This document shows, piece after piece, positions 47,656-59,450 of a stretch of 64,000 bases of DNA (within the stretch, counting starts at the first letter, position 1; every line of letters begins with the position of its first letter). The stretch covers positions 131,517 through 195,516 of the forward strand of contig JASANE010020387.1 in the NCBI GenBank assembly GCA_030248225.1, in the 5' to 3' direction. The position numbers and the translations under genes were made by a program. The DNA is from Trileptium ribeirensis (Eukaryota > Nematoda > Enoplea > Enoplida > Thoracostomopsidae). The notes under the pieces were generated by a model that was not told the DNA's origin, did not search any database, and worked only from the letters and a program-made list of their open reading frames with translations.

Positions 47656-48535
47656 TTCCCAAGCTATTATATCAGGCTATTGAAGTAAATAAAGCTGCCT
47701 GAAACAGTCATAGGCAAACCGTTACGACTATTGTTATGCTTTATATATAGGTATATATATATATATGTACACGTGTATATCTAACATAGTCCAACTATTG
47801 GCGGATGGAACATGTATATACAGAAATATATTCATATAAAACGAATATTATAGTTATTATAAAACATATGTATTATCCTGCACTTTGTATGACTCTACCA
47901 GTCCACTGATGAAATCGTTCTAAACAGAACCTAAAATTTACTCAAACTCATGCCAATATACCACAAACAGAGGTAAAAAGAAGCGAACATGGTTTCATCT
48001 GTAATTGTCGTTAGTGTAATCATTTTTGTAACATGATCACCCTAAACCCTCTCTAATATATATAAACCCTAAAATCTCTGGAAATATTCGTTCTAGACTC
48101 TTGAAAACCAAAATACCACATTCAATGTACCAAGAAATCGGTATAGACAATTCTTGATGCCTTCCACGGCATACTCGATCAAACTACTGAAGACAGGCTA
48201 CATTTCGGAGACTGGCTCGCCGACTCCTAAAACTTTGAAATCCTAAGTATATATCCGCCACTAGCGCCTTCACTTGCAAGCTATACCCGCTTGGTTTCAA
48301 TTAGGAATAGCAATCGGAAATCTTTGTTTTTAAGAAAAGGGATTAAAGCGATGCTCTAATATATAAAGTTTATGCGGCGCTAGAATCAATGTATACATTT
48401 ATTGTAGATGGATACAATAACACTACTACTACTGCACATATATGTAACCGTGTATTTAAATACATGTATATATATTTAACATGCCTCCTCACCAAATTGC
48501 GAAGGACAACTCAGTAAACTTTCCGTTAACTTCCA
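47656..48535. other. Upstream region of GLG1, no gene seen
   Basis: AT-rich, with a (TA)n run near 47750-47765 and no open frame of note. It probably contains the GLG1 promoter region, but I see no further defined elements. Confidence 0.4.
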
Positions 48536-48539
48536 GCAC

Positions 48540-48772
48540 TCTATATCAGTAAGTTTCAACCAAATGTTTTTAAACATTAATTATTACTATTTTTAAAGCT
48601 AAAACGTCGTTTTATAGCTTGAAAACACACTCACGCAGTAAAACCACATGAAAATATGGAAATATTTACCATTTTTAAGCGAAATCTATCCCCTTTAAAA
48701 TTTTCGCAGAGAAAAAACATGTGCCACCAAGTTAACCATCCCACTTTTGGAGGGCTATAGACAGGTCAGTTC
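48540..48772. mobile_element. Miniature element B copy, left end missing
   Basis: Retains TTTTTAAACATTAATTATTAC, TAAAACGTCGTTTTATAGC, GAAATATTTACCATTTTTAAGC, CCCACTTTTGGAGGGCTATAG and terminal GACAGGTCAG. Confidence 0.6.
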
Positions 48773-48949
48773 CACCTATAAATTTAAACAATTTGATGTA
48801 AACGTTTTATAGCGCCGCTAAGATCCAAATTCTGGCACAGATTCCAGAAATTTTGGTACCTTAGCGATAAATGTACGCATTTCACCTTCAAACGTTTAGT
48901 ACTTAGTTACTATAAGTTTTCGTCTATTTCAATAATTGTAGTGGAATTC

Positions 48950-49510
48950 TGAATGTAGTAAAAAAAATAACGTAGCGTACAATTCTCACTGGCCAGAATG
49001 GTAAGATTATGCCGGTACAGTTTCGGGGTTTTCGGGTGACACGAATACCTCAACCTCGAATTTGCGGCATGACTGCTGGGATCCGTAGGTACATTCGAAA
49101 GAGTAGAACCTTTATTTGAGCCCTTTAGTTAACGTGAAAACCTATTCCAACATATCTCGACTAAGTGGAATGGAATATATCTCGACAATTGGTGCAGGTA
49201 TCACAGCCAAATTAGGCTTATTTTGTATAAGCTCTATAGATACGCTAAGCGAATTTTATGATGCAGGATTTGGGTCAAAAAGTGTTTTAATGGGTCGTTG
49301 AAACCTAAATTAGCGAAAACGATCATTGTCTACATAACCACTTCAGCTACGTTGATGACATTGGGCTCATTTTTAGAGCAATTGTTTTTCACGAGGCTGC
49401 ACATGCTGTGGCGAAATGTGTTTTTCAACAGGCTCGTGAGACCTCAAATATGTAATAAACGGGTATAAATTACATAGTCAACACTCAAAATTTACCACAT
49501 TGGCGATAAG
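48950..49510 (+). repeat. Dispersed tandem repeat C copy
   Basis: Contains GGAATTCTGAATGTAG, AATTCTCACTGGCCAG, TTCGGGTGACACGAATA, GATTTGGGTCAAAAAGTGTTTT, GGCTCATTTTTAGAGCAATT and the tail TCAACACTCAAAATTTACC...GGCGATAAG, in the same order as 17925-18665. Confidence 0.65.
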
Positions 49511-49764
49511 ACTAGATAACCTAATCTGCTGTAGCATTATTTTTACAAACGTTAAAGTTCATCAAAATTTCAAAAATATCTGCTGTAAAAATTATTTTTA
49601 CAAAGGCTAAACTAAGCGTAATCAAAATTTCAAAAAATATTTGTTACCGTAGCATCCATCATTTAGTAACGATGATTTCTCCGAAAATTTTCTATAATTC
49701 AAACTGGTACTCATAGTACTATGTAATATCTCTCTATACATGATGTAAGTCCAATCTGTGTCTA

Positions 49765-51005
49765 CAATTAACCTCAGTCGACATGGTATATACAGGATAA
49801 ATGTTCATCAAGATCATTAATGTAATAAAGAAATAATATAGGACCCAATACTGAACCTTGTGGGACACCAGACGTAACCCCACAGGACGAAGAGTGTGAC
49901 CCGTTTACGCTGACAATTTGACTACGTTGAGATAAAAAAGCAGCTATCCAGTCTATAACTTTTCCTCTTACTCCGTATCCTCGCAGCTTTATCAACAATC
50001 GTTGATGAGGAACCCGATCAAAGGCTTTCTTGAGGTCGAAGTAAATTACATCTCCATAATCTCCACTATCTACTATGACAGAAATTGAATCTAGATAGTC
50101 AATTAATTGGACCTCGCAGGAGCGCCCGCGGATAAAAACGAAAAACGAAAAAGCGGAAAAGAAACGAAATTTTATTTCTTCGAGCATGATTAACTATAGC
50201 TGAGGACACAATGCGCTCCATAACTTTGCATACGTTTGAAGTCAAGCTTATCGGCCTATAATTGGAACAATCGAATCGACACTTTGACTTAAATATAGGG
50301 CAAATAATTGCCGATTTCCACACTGATGGCAATGTTCCAGTTTCAAGACTGTGTTTGAAAAACACCGACAAAGGACCAACTAAAACTTCACGACATTCGA
50401 TAAGAAGCCGGACTGGGATATCGTCAGGACCTGGAGCAGATGCAGGGTCGAGGTGCGATAATGTTTCCACAACAATTTCATCAGAGATATCTACTGTCAA
50501 CAATTCAGTTTCGATTTTACGTTGAAAAGTAGGCAAATTTGAAATATCTGCTATCACGAACACAGACGAAAAGTAGCGATTTAACACTTCTGCACATTCA
50601 TCGTCAGAAGAAGTAAGGTTACCTGCGTAGTTTATGAGCGGACCAACACGAAGTTTAAGTCACCTTTGATAGTTGACATATTTCCAGAAAGACTTCTGAT
50701 CGGACTTTATGTTTAATGCCAGTTGACGTTCGAACTGCATAACGGCCTGGTCAACAGCATGTTGTGCGTCATGACTTCTCTACTGGTAACGCAACCAAGC
50801 GAGGTGGGTACCACTACGCTGACAATTTCGATATGCGTTACGTTTGGGCCGAAGAGCTTTTTCGACAGCACGAGTCATCCAGTCGTTCACGGGTATAGAC
50901 CGTCTCAATTCATTACTACTACGATGTTTGGGAGCACAATTGTCAATTGTATCAACAATGGCGCTTTGTATGTTACCCCATGATGGTCTGGGATGGGCAA
51001 GTTAA
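49765..51005 (-). pseudogene. Truncated LINE ORF2 (linker and reverse transcriptase)
   Basis: Read leftwards: a pre-RT linker (IPVNDWMTRAVEKALRPKRN, KSDQKSFWKYVNYQR), then the RT domain with [55 protein letters not shown] (motif A) and [20 protein letters not shown] (motif B). A frameshift near 50100-50190 separates the two halves, and stop codons interrupt the linker. The endonuclease, the YADD region and the 3' end are missing. Group: Jockey/CR1-like non-LTR elements. The family is distinct from that at 37.8 kb, judging by sequence. Confidence 0.85.
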
Positions 51006-52535
51006 GATCCCCGCTAGGCACAGACGAGCTGAAATGGCCAGCGCAAGTTCGTGCCCTATAGTTGAGTCAGGACAAAAGCAGCGCCATAGCGCCTTCAGTG
51101 GAAACTCCGCTCGTTTGCTTCTTTTTGTGATGTATTAAGGATTTGAGGTATAAACAAAAAATGTTCTTTTGATGAAGATGTTCTTTGCACCAATATTTGC
51201 GGTATGAAATACACTATGTTGGCGACTAAGTCTATTTTACCGAACAGTATTTAATTTACAGTGGATGGACGTTACACTTGCGCTAATCAGAATAAAGTAG
51301 AAATTTCGGATATTATAGGTATTTTAGAGATTTCGATGGGGTGCCAAAGAGCCGCCAGTTCCCAAAAGGAATCCAGAGGTGTGAGAATGCCAAACGCCGC
51401 CAAGTTACATGTTTAGTCCAAATAACCAGGGTTAAATACCTATTTCGGACAGAAAGTAAGTTTGTGGCATCTGAAGTTAGTCATTTGAATGGAGAAAATC
51501 TCAAGAAAATACGCAACGTAACGAGGTTTCCATATTTTAAGATCTACATAATCCCGAATTTTCTAGATATGTCGTTAAATTTTTTGTTCAAAGTGCGATC
51601 TATTTCTCAAAACTTCTCGTGATAAACTTTGAAATATTTTCTGCACAGCAATGTACATACATACAACTCAAAGTACTGATACCAAAATTGCCAAATTAGG
51701 TCCAGTGTGACCAATATTGTGTTACCATGAACACATTTATAACCAAGACACCGCAGTTTTTCCTAATTTCAATTACTATTTTATATTATATACAAGCTGC
51801 CACACCGAAATTCAAATTCATATGGATAATAAAAAATTGAAAGCCAAAAAAATGCAAAACCTCATCAATGAAAAGATCGTAAGCCTAGGAAATTCAAAAT
51901 TTTGACGGGTAACACATCGACACATATTAGGAATTCTCAAAAAAAAAAATAAAACTGCCAATAGTTATTGAATTTAGAACTCCTTGTAAATAAATTTTGA
52001 TTGCATTAAATAACACTGTATAATAAATTTTTACGATACTATCAGGATATGAACTCATATTCCAATATCATTGTCCATCACTAGTCATCAGGAGTTGTAA
52101 TGCGGCAGCTACGATAAGACGTGTCACGTGTGCATAGATGTGCTAAACCGAAAATCGTTTCAATTTCGCTTATCCATTTAATACAATCCCATCTGACATT
52201 TTACAACATCGCTGTAAACATATAGCGTAGTTCCCGCATAAAAATTTATTGCCAGATTATTAATTCATTGTAATTGCAGCAACTTGTAATCAATTATTGC
52301 GGTCAATTGTAATTATTTAAACCCACTGTGAATCACCGTGCAGCAATGTCGAAACTCCAACGACTTGCATTACTAGCTCATTCTTTTGCGCCAGAGAAAA
52401 TCTATAACTATCGAGCTTAAATGCAGGTAATAGTGCAATATAAAGTACGGATATATAGTATGTATGCGCCAACAACGACGCTTCATTGCGTAAAAATATG
52501 GTTTAAAGTATTTCTAGCTGCTTCATTGTTTTATT
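51006..52535. other. Intergenic AT-rich stretch
   Basis: No supported gene. A 93-residue plus frame at 51341-51622 lacks recognisable motifs. Confidence 0.4.
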
Positions 52536-52539
52536 GAAT

Positions 52540-52965
52540 GCTGGGTGTTGTGATTGAAACGAACAAAGCGAAAGTGCTTACTTCACGTACAGTGGTGAAA
52601 TTTGACAAAATCCGTCACTTTTTCAGGTAACACGCATAACTCAACTTTAGCTAGAGCTAGGCGGTTTGAATCGCGTGAAATCTCATGTGACAGTATGAAA
52701 TCCACATTTATAGCCTATAGTTGGGCGCGAAGCACTATTCTAAAATCTTTCCATCCAAAAACATTGCCGGCCAAAAGGACTTGGGTCGGGTCCCCAAGGT
52801 GCCGTTGATTATTGTTTCTCGGCAATTGGTGTAGAAATCGAAGTTATGTTGGTCTCTTTTTGCAGAGCAAATAAGCCACTGTATAATGCTTTACTGTGGC
52901 GGTCCTTCCGGATGTAGGATTTGGGTCAACAAGGGTTTGAGACGTCAGCCAAAGATTTCCAGTGT
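52540..52965 (+). repeat. Dispersed tandem repeat C copy
   Basis: Carries GCTGGGTGTTGTGATTGAAA, AACGAACAAAGCG, TTGGTCTCTTTTTGCAGAGCAA and GGATTTGGGTCAACAAGGGTTT in the order of the other copies. Diverged and truncated on the right. Confidence 0.55.
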
Positions 52966-53411
52966 TGGGATTTAAGTTGTTTCAATATTTCAATTGGTCA
53001 TCGTCATAGACTTAATGGCATCGTATGATGGGATCTCCAAATAAGGAGACGGGTTGGGACCTGAAATTTTCAAGTGCCATATGACAAAAAGAAAAGTCTC
53101 ATTGTGTTCCTTTTATTTCTAAGCGGTAAGGAATCCCATTTTCAAAAAAAATTAGCCAAAATTTTTACTAAAATCCCTTCCCGTCACTGGCTTTCCCAGG
53201 GAGTGGAGAGCGAAAGGGCAGATATTGCGGCCTCCCACAAGTATTTTTGGCTTCTCCCAGTTCAGCCCCCCCGGTATTTTTATGCACGACTAAAAATGGC
53301 AAATGTGTTGTCTCTGGCAAAAAATACGTCAGTTTTGCTTATTGGACTCCGAATATTACAGTCAGTGTACGTTTCTTTATATAATTAACAGTATACTTTA
53401 CCGAATATGCA

Positions 53412-53879
53412 ATGGCTTATTCCACACGACCAATATCGTCTGGTGATACCGCCAATGATCCGGTGAAATGTATCAGCTGTCCGGTCGAGATCAATGATTT
53501 GGATTCAAAAATTGCGTGTGGAAAATGTCGTCAAGTCAGCCATCGGAAATGCGCCAAGGTTAGTAACAATACTATCGCGGAAGCTTCTACGCCCGATTCG
53601 AACATAAGATGGTTTTGTCCCCAATACTTGGATAACATCGACGAGGGTCTGGCAAAGCTTCATTCCTTTGAAGAGCGTCTGGGTAAATTTGAGCAAAATC
53701 TGGAGGGCATTGTTTCACAGTTGTTCAAAAAGCTCGACGGTGTAATTTCAAAGGGTCTTGCCTCCCCCATCTCCCCACGTCTTCTATTCGGGTTGCCGGC
53801 AGATGTGATGGTAATAATTTATCTGGTAATGATATATATTGTAAATGGTTCTGAATATGAAGCTGGCATTACAGCTTAG
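53412..53879 (+). CDS. LINE ORF1 protein with PHD-like zinc finger (remnant)
   Basis: Starts MAYSTRPISSGDTANDPV. Residues about 18-65 fit a PHD finger: CISC, CGKC, H-x2-KC and WFCPQY. The last cysteine of the usual WxCxxC is replaced by Tyr. A helical, probably coiled-coil stretch follows (FEERLGKFEQNLEGIVSQLF). The frame then breaks, and a probable continuation in another frame (54000-54280) includes KVLRSLPASSDLNRCYIN. Such ORF1 proteins are thought to bind RNA and assist retrotransposition. Confidence 0.7.
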   Translation: MAYSTRPISSGDTANDPVKCISCPVEINDLDSKIACGKCRQVSHRKCAKVSNNTIAEASTPDSNIRWFCPQYLDNIDEGLAKLHSFEERLGKFEQNLEGIVSQLFKKLDGVISKGLASPISPRLLFGLPADVMVIIYLVMIYIVNGSEYEAGITA

Positions 53880-54369
53880 AGTTCTTGATTAAATCGACGA
53901 CCGTAACCGTCGAAAAAACAACATTATTGCCGCATTACCTGAGTTCGTTAGCAGTATAGCATCTGAGCGTAAAAAGCCAGATTCTGATAGTGTAAAAGCT
54001 CTGTTTGACGAAGCAGAAATTAATTGTAGTGTGAGTAACGGGACAGTAAATTAGAACCAAGATCAGACAAGTCACCACGGTTACTAAAAGCTGTATTTAA
54101 TAGTGATACCGATCGAAATGCTACTATCGCGTCGGCAAAAGTTTTAAGGAGCCTCCCAGCTAGTTCAGACTTAAACAGGTGCTACATCAATTTCGACCAT
54201 ACAAAACGGGAAGCTGATGCCTTCCATGCGGCACGGGCAAAGCGGAAACAATCGGGTGTTGTTCATCGAGGAAAGGACCACTGATCGCAGTCCCCAAATA
54301 TCATCGAAACAAATGATAATTCTATTGAATCTGTAATTAATAATCCGTCTTATAACAAATGTAGCATTA

Positions 54370-54900
54370 TACGTAAATGTATGTTTGTAAATGATGGTTT
54401 GACAATTGGTGGTGCCAACACTGGTCAGATGACAGCTGCAGGACCTTATTTTGATGATAGCTGTGGTATAAATGTGTTCTAATAAACGCCAGGTCTATGA
54501 TAAACAGAATGCGTGACCTTGCGTGAATTGTAAGGTATTTTAAATTTGACATTATACTAATAACAGAAACATGGGCCTCGGAAATCAACGACGACAACGA
54601 ATTTCAACTGGAAAATTATAGCGTCTTTCGGTGTGATAGAATAGGAAGACATGGTGGGGGGCATTAATTTTCGTCTATTCAAAGATTCCAACAAGCTTAT
54701 TAATTCTGTTGGAGATTGCAGAAAATATTTGCTGTCATGCGTTTCTGGCGACTTTAACTACTCGAGGATCGACTGGCTTAATTCTAACTGGCCTTCTTTC
54801 AAAGATAATTTTATGGACTCTTCTGCTGGTCTGACCCAGTCTGTGACTAGTTGTACTACAGGAAACAATATATATATTAGATCTAATTTTCGCCCATGAC
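54370..54900 (+). pseudogene. LINE endonuclease domain remnant
   Basis: Shows the EEP endonuclease landmarks spread over frames: INARSMINRMRDL near 54485, KFDIILITETWASEIND (catalytic Glu in ITETW) near 54540-54590, and SGDFNYSRIDW near 54747-54777. Stops and a gap break it. No intact catalytic protein can be made. Confidence 0.75.
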
Positions 54901-55111
54901 GAAAATGCCGTAGAAAAAATGGTCCCATTGAAATCGTCCTACCATTTGTGCATCTCATTCTCTCTTTTGAATAAAACATCCTCCCTGTGGTCGGGCTTGG
55001 GGTCGTGCCCTGTGGTGTCAAATACGTCATCATCTACCTTCCATTCAATGGAGCTCAATTATTGGCCCTGCTAACGACGTCTCTGATGTTTGGGCCACTA
55101 TTGCTACTAAC

Positions 55112-55784
55112 TTGAAACAATCTATTAATCGTTTTGTGCCGATTAAATCTTTCAAACAGCGTCGGAAAAAAGTATGGACTGATGGGCGATGTTGGAAAGC
55201 AATGACTCAAAAATATGCGTTCCGCAGATATAAAAGCTCCAATTCAATTGCAGCATGGCAAGAATCGACGGAAATTGTAGCCGATTATCATGTAGAGGTA
55301 CCAATACGTCCGTTTGAAAATAAACTGGCCGCTAATATTGATGTAGACCGAAAATCCTTATTCAGCTATGCATTGAAGAGAAGTAGAATACGCCCACGAG
55401 TGGGGCTTATTCAACTAGATGATGGCACGGTTTTAACTTCGTCTAATTTCGATTGTGACTTTTTTAACAGATACTTTGTGACCGTAATCAATCACTCGAT
55501 TTTATCACACCAAAACCATTATTTAGAACAGACGGAAGATTACCTAAAATGAAAATTACTGCTGATTCTGTTAGGCTAATTTTGTCCAAGCTGAAGTAGT
55601 TTGCAGTACCTGGAATACATGAAATGCCTAACCGCTTTCTAGTTAATACTATAGACGTGATATCTGCTCCATTAGCTGGGTTGTTCAATTTATCCATTCG
55701 AACAGGCTCGTTTGCTGCCCAATGGCGGGACTCAAAGGTGGTTCCAGCGTGTAGAGGCAAAGGTGGTCGTAGTAAATGTAGTAG
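55112..55784 (+). pseudogene. LINE linker and N-terminal reverse transcriptase
   Basis: Linker frame 55112-55552 (FVPIKSFKQRRKKVWTDGR, KSLFSYALKRSRIRPRVGL), then after stops FAVPGIHEMPNRFLV, APLAGLFNLSIRTGSFAAQW and SKVVPACRGKGGRSKCSS, ending at the hAT insertion. The order and motifs match the SPGPDGIP to VIPIFKKG region of RTs. Confidence 0.75.
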
Positions 55785-55792
55785 CTAACGAC

Positions 55793-57263
55793 CAGGGAGT
55801 AACCGAAATTCCGGTTCCGGGGAAAATTGTGCTCCGGTTGCGGTTCCTGCAAAGGGCAAAAACCATACCGGAACCGGAATTCCGTTTTAGAAATTTTGTT
55901 TGAAATTTTCCACATTTTTGCTTCATCTGTGGTCGAAACATATGTAATATATGTATACAATGATCAAGTTCCAATACAACCAAGCAAAAGAAAAGATTAA
56001 CTCGGCAATTTGCCGTGTGAAACGTAAGTAGGGCGCATAATTTCGGTAGGAATTTTTCATCTTAACATGCAGGAGTTTAACAAAACAAAGCCAGGTGGAC
56101 GCTTGTAGCAGCTATTTTGCAAATTCAGAAGTCTGCGGGGTATGTTCGAATTAAACTGGTACAACTCAGTAACAGATTATGGATTACGTAGAATTACTTA
56201 GCGTAAGCTTGGGTAACATAAATTGCGTCAAGCACCAGCCACTGCGCTTGTAAACTTTGTAAATCAGTCTATATTGAAGAAAAGTAACGTTATCTGCAAC
56301 GCAGCCAGAAACTGCGTTCTTGGCAATGAAATTTATTTATTGAAACTGTGCGAACAGTATTACAGTTTGTCTCATTTCCAACATCCTGATTAAAAAGTTA
56401 TCGTCATTATCATCTAACTGACGGGCACTGGTTGCCCAACCCCACGGATCATAAGATTGCCTTCTACTATTTTCTCATAGAACCATATAAACCAATAAAT
56501 TCAAGTTTTCTACAGAAAAACATGTAACAGACGTATATGTAGTAACGAAAGGCGACTGGAGACGAAAGTGCGAAAGGCGAAGAAAGAGCGAAAGTGTTTA
56601 TTTTAAGCTGCATTCGATGTAAGCACATTCAGTTTGACGTAGTATACGCAAGGGTGTATAGTGAAACGCATTTTTTGCTCTGGGTGACCTAAAGCTAGAT
56701 ATTGATCGATAAATAAACATTAGCTTCCTCAGTTTCTTTAAAGTTTAAGCAGGGCAATAATGCCATTGCTACATATTAAGTTTAATGTAAAATTTATTTT
56801 TAATACATTTTAAACTCACTGTATACAATTTCATTTTGTTTTCATCTGTTTTACTATATATAAGTAGCCTGTCCACATCCCTCCGAAAAGCGGGGGCACT
56901 TCGGGGGGGGGGGGCATGTTCATTATCGGGGAAAATTTATTATTCCCATATTTTATTACCGTGAATGTATTTTCAAGCTAAAAAACTATATTTTAGCATT
57001 ATAAATAGTGCTAACTAATGTTTAAAAAACCACTTGCAAACAAAAAACATAAATTTTCAGACATAAAAAATTTTTGGAATTAGTTGAACATGGGGGTTTC
57101 GGTCGAGTGGGGGGTGGACATGGGTGAAAATCTCACAAACATTTGGGATTTGGAAAATGGGGGTCCCTCCCACCCCCTCACAGTGGACAGGCCAGTATAA
57201 GTTTCGAAGACCAAGTTCCGGCTCTGATTTAAATGGACGGTTCCGGTTGCTGGTTATTCGCTG
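55793..57263. mobile_element. hAT-type miniature element, copy 3, itself interrupted
   Basis: Inverted relative to copies 1 and 2: starts CAGGGAGTAACCGAAATTCC and ends GGTTATTCGCTG. It is flanked by CTAACGAC (55785-55792) and CTATCGAT (57264-57271), a diverged 8-bp duplication with two mismatches. It sits inside the RT gene of the LINE. Its homology to copies 1 and 2 breaks at 56872-57203, where another element is inserted. Confidence 0.85.
56870..57203. mobile_element. Miniature element B, complete copy nested in the hAT element
   Basis: Left end TAGCCTGTCCACATCCCTCC, right end GTGGACAGGCCAG, inverted repeats of about 11 bp. The host sequence TATAAG occurs on both sides, a probable short target duplication. 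The interior includes a G run (56907-56917), CATGTTCATTATCGGGGAAA, GAATGTATTTTCAAGC, AACTATATTTTAGCATTATA and GTTGAACATGGGGGT. This copy defines the family found at 39.9, 41.7, 45.8, 48.5 and 58.0 kb. Confidence 0.8.
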
Positions 57264-57830
57264 CTATCGATCGATTAGTTTAACTCCGTCCGTGAGCAAA
57301 GTGCTGGAAACTATTGTCAGGGATCGCTTAGTAAATCATTTGCCGATTAACGATCTTATATATGATACTCAACACAGATTTCGAGCTAAACGGTCTACCA
57401 CAACTCAGTTGATTGAGTATTTCAAATTTATACAAGGTGCCATGATCAAAATGATTGGTTGGACGTTTTATGACTTTTAAAAAACCTTTATTAATACTGT
57501 TAATATTCAGGCTTTAACTCACAAACTTGAAATTTATGGTGTGAGTGGTAGTCTCATTTGTTGGTTCATCTGCTAGTTGACACAGCGTATATAGACAGAT
57601 GGTATCAGTGAGTGGTTCATGTTCAGGGTGGTCTTCCGTTGCAAGTGTAGTGCCCCAGGGATCCGTCCTGTTCTTTCCTTGATCTTTATAAATCATGTTG
57701 CCTACCTGTCAAGCTCCGTCATTAAGTTTGCTGATGATCTTCGTCTAGCAAGGCGTGTTCTACGATACTATTCCGACATCGAAGACGATTCATTTCTACC
57801 TATTTGACCTTGATCGTTTATCGTCGTTAT
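57264..57830 (+). pseudogene. LINE reverse transcriptase, C-terminal half
   Basis: Continues the RT after the hAT element: SISLTPSVSKVLETIVRDRL, QHRFRAKRSTTTQLIEYF, WTFYDF*KTF (motif A with a stop), and KFADDLRLARRV, the catalytic FADD box (57721-57765). Several stops and a degraded motif B lie between. The 3' tail probably ends near 58040, where miniature element B begins. Confidence 0.8.
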
Positions 57831-58045
57831 TTTACTGTTGATGTTTTAAAAACGATTTGAAACCCCTCTGTTGACTTAGAATTGCTGTGTGAACCCGGTG
57901 TGAACACTTGTAATATATTGTATGTTTGAATTTAATTGTTGTACTCGCAAAAACGCTCGTTTTACAAACGTATTTGGGCCTAACGAAAGCGGCTTGGTGA
58001 CGGAAAGATGTGAAAAGCGGTCGGACACAATGTTGGGCTGGGGCT

Positions 58046-58385
58046 GGCCTGTCAACAGTTGGGGAGATTAGGAGACAACTCCACTTTCCAAATCCCATCT
58101 CCGTGAGATTTCCCCAACGTCCGTCCTCGTCATTCGGTCGAAACCACTCTCGTTCAACTCTAAGTCTACAAACATTTTATGTCTCAAAATTTATGTTTTT
58201 TGTATGCAAAATGTTTTTAAACATTAATTATTACAATTTTTATCGCTAAAGCGTAGTTTTACAGCTTGAAAATACACGCATGCAGTAACACTACATGAAA
58301 ATATGGAAATATTTAGTGTTTGTAAAGCAAAATTTATTTCCCCCACTTTGACATTTCTCCTGAGAATGACATTTTCCCTTCAATT
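58046..58385. mobile_element. Miniature element B copy, truncated
   Basis: Begins GCCTGTCAACAGTTGGGG and contains CCAAATCCCATCTCCGTGAG, AACATTTTATGTCTCAAAA, TTTTTAAACATTAATTATTAC, GAAATATTTAGTGTTTG and CCCCACTTTGACATTTCTCC. The right inverted end is missing; SINE-like DNA follows directly. Confidence 0.65.
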
Positions 58386-58500
58386 TTCGGTTTCATGTGG
58401 ACCAGTAAACGTGGGATTCGAACATAAGATCTATAGCCTCTTGATGCACAACCTTACGCTCTACCGACTGAGTTATCCTTGCCCAACTTCGTAACAGATC
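58386..58500 (-). repeat. tRNA-like SINE unit 1 (partial)
   Basis: On the minus strand GGATAACTCAGTCGGTAGAGCG fits a D-arm/A box, and about 35 bases later TTATGTTCGAATCCCACG fits a T-arm/B box. The acceptor arms do not pair well, so this is a tRNA-derived repeat head rather than a gene. Confidence 0.65.
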
Positions 58501-58559
58501 TGAACCTATATTCCACATCCATATATTTCGTATATGCAGTGTTTTGTATTTCACAATCG

Positions 58560-58990
58560 GATTCGTGACAAGCAGCAGTTAAAACAGTACATGTAGAGGG
58601 AAGGGTGCAGGTATGGGTTCGCCAAGAAACTACAATCCAACCATCGTGGGGCCTCCATGTTAGATAACAGACATATTTTGGATTTGCTTCTAGTGAGTGT
58701 TAGGCAAAAAGTTTTGGATATGTCCCTAGCGATACGAGCTTTTGAAGACAAGGTGGTATAGAAGCTTAAAAGCTGGGCAGGGACGGGATTCGAATCCACG
58801 ATCTCACACTCTTGGATCCGCAAGCAGGCGCTCTACCGACTGAGCTATCACTGCTGACTTCACACCAGATGTAAAACTGCTATATTCAACATCCCTGCTT
58901 CGTTCAAAAAGACCTGCCACTGGCCATATTTTTATATACTATATATTTTTGAACAATTCTGTAATAACTATTTATTATAATTATTATGAA
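58560..58990 (-). repeat. tRNA-like SINE unit 2
   Basis: Minus strand GCAGTGATAGCTCAGTCGGTAGAGC, then GTGGATTCGAATCCCGTCC (A and B boxes). The ends GCAGTGA and TCCCTGC pair with one mismatch, so a near-cloverleaf exists. The anticodon arm is distorted. It is followed by a body ending in AT-rich sequence shared with unit 3 (CTATATTCA near the head). Confidence 0.7.
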
Positions 58991-59450
58991 CATCAGCAGG
59001 AGCCACACAATAGCATAGGCTTGGTGTGGGACTCAGGTTTCACAATTAGGAAGGGATTGGGTACGCGAGCAGGTTTTTGATTATGGGTTCGGAAGGTGGC
59101 AGTTGTATAAGACCTCGATGTTATGTCAGAAATTTTAAATTTGGGCCTAGCTATAGGAGTATGAAGACGAAGAGATATGAAACGCAGCAGCTGAAAAATT
59201 GGCCTGAGGTGAGATTCTAACCCACGACCTCTCGCTCTTCCGCAAGCAAGCGCTCAACTGACTGAAATATGGTACCTCCCGGCATCACAGTGGATATAAA
59301 ACTCCTATATTCAGCAGATAGAAGCTTGCTGATAGATAGACGTGAAAGCAGTCCACTGAAAAGTTGGACTGTTTTACAATTGATCTCAGACGCGGTAAAC
59401 AGTTTTCGGCTTGCGATATATATTGTATATAAATGCTCAGTTTATATATA
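58991..59450 (-). repeat. tRNA-like SINE unit 3
   Basis: Minus strand ATTTCAGTCAGTTGAGCGC then GTGGGTTAGAATCTCACC: the same layout as unit 2 with a decayed B box (GGTTAGAATC). Shared flanking block: GATATAAAACTCCTATATTCA here, GATGTAAAACTGCTATATTCA in unit 2. Units lie about 410 bp apart, so they form a short array. Confidence 0.65.

Larger units (their letters stand above)
53380..58040 (+). mobile_element. Near full-length non-LTR retrotransposon, decayed and interrupted
   Basis: The parts occur in LINE order on one strand: ORF1 with a PHD-type finger (53412-53879), an apurinic-type endonuclease (about 54480-54900), a linker (55112-55552), and a reverse transcriptase split by a hAT element into 55440-55784 and 57264-57830. 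After removing the insert the RT reading continues (KGGRSKCSS, then YRSISLTPSVSKVLE). Stops and frameshifts occur throughout, so it is inactive. ORF1 with PHD and an EEP endonuclease suggests the Jockey/CR1 side of the LINE tree. Confidence 0.85.

Noticed and set aside
58386..59290. Three functional tRNA genes
   Set aside because: Acceptor or anticodon arms do not pair properly and the units recur with common flanks, so SINE heads are the better call.
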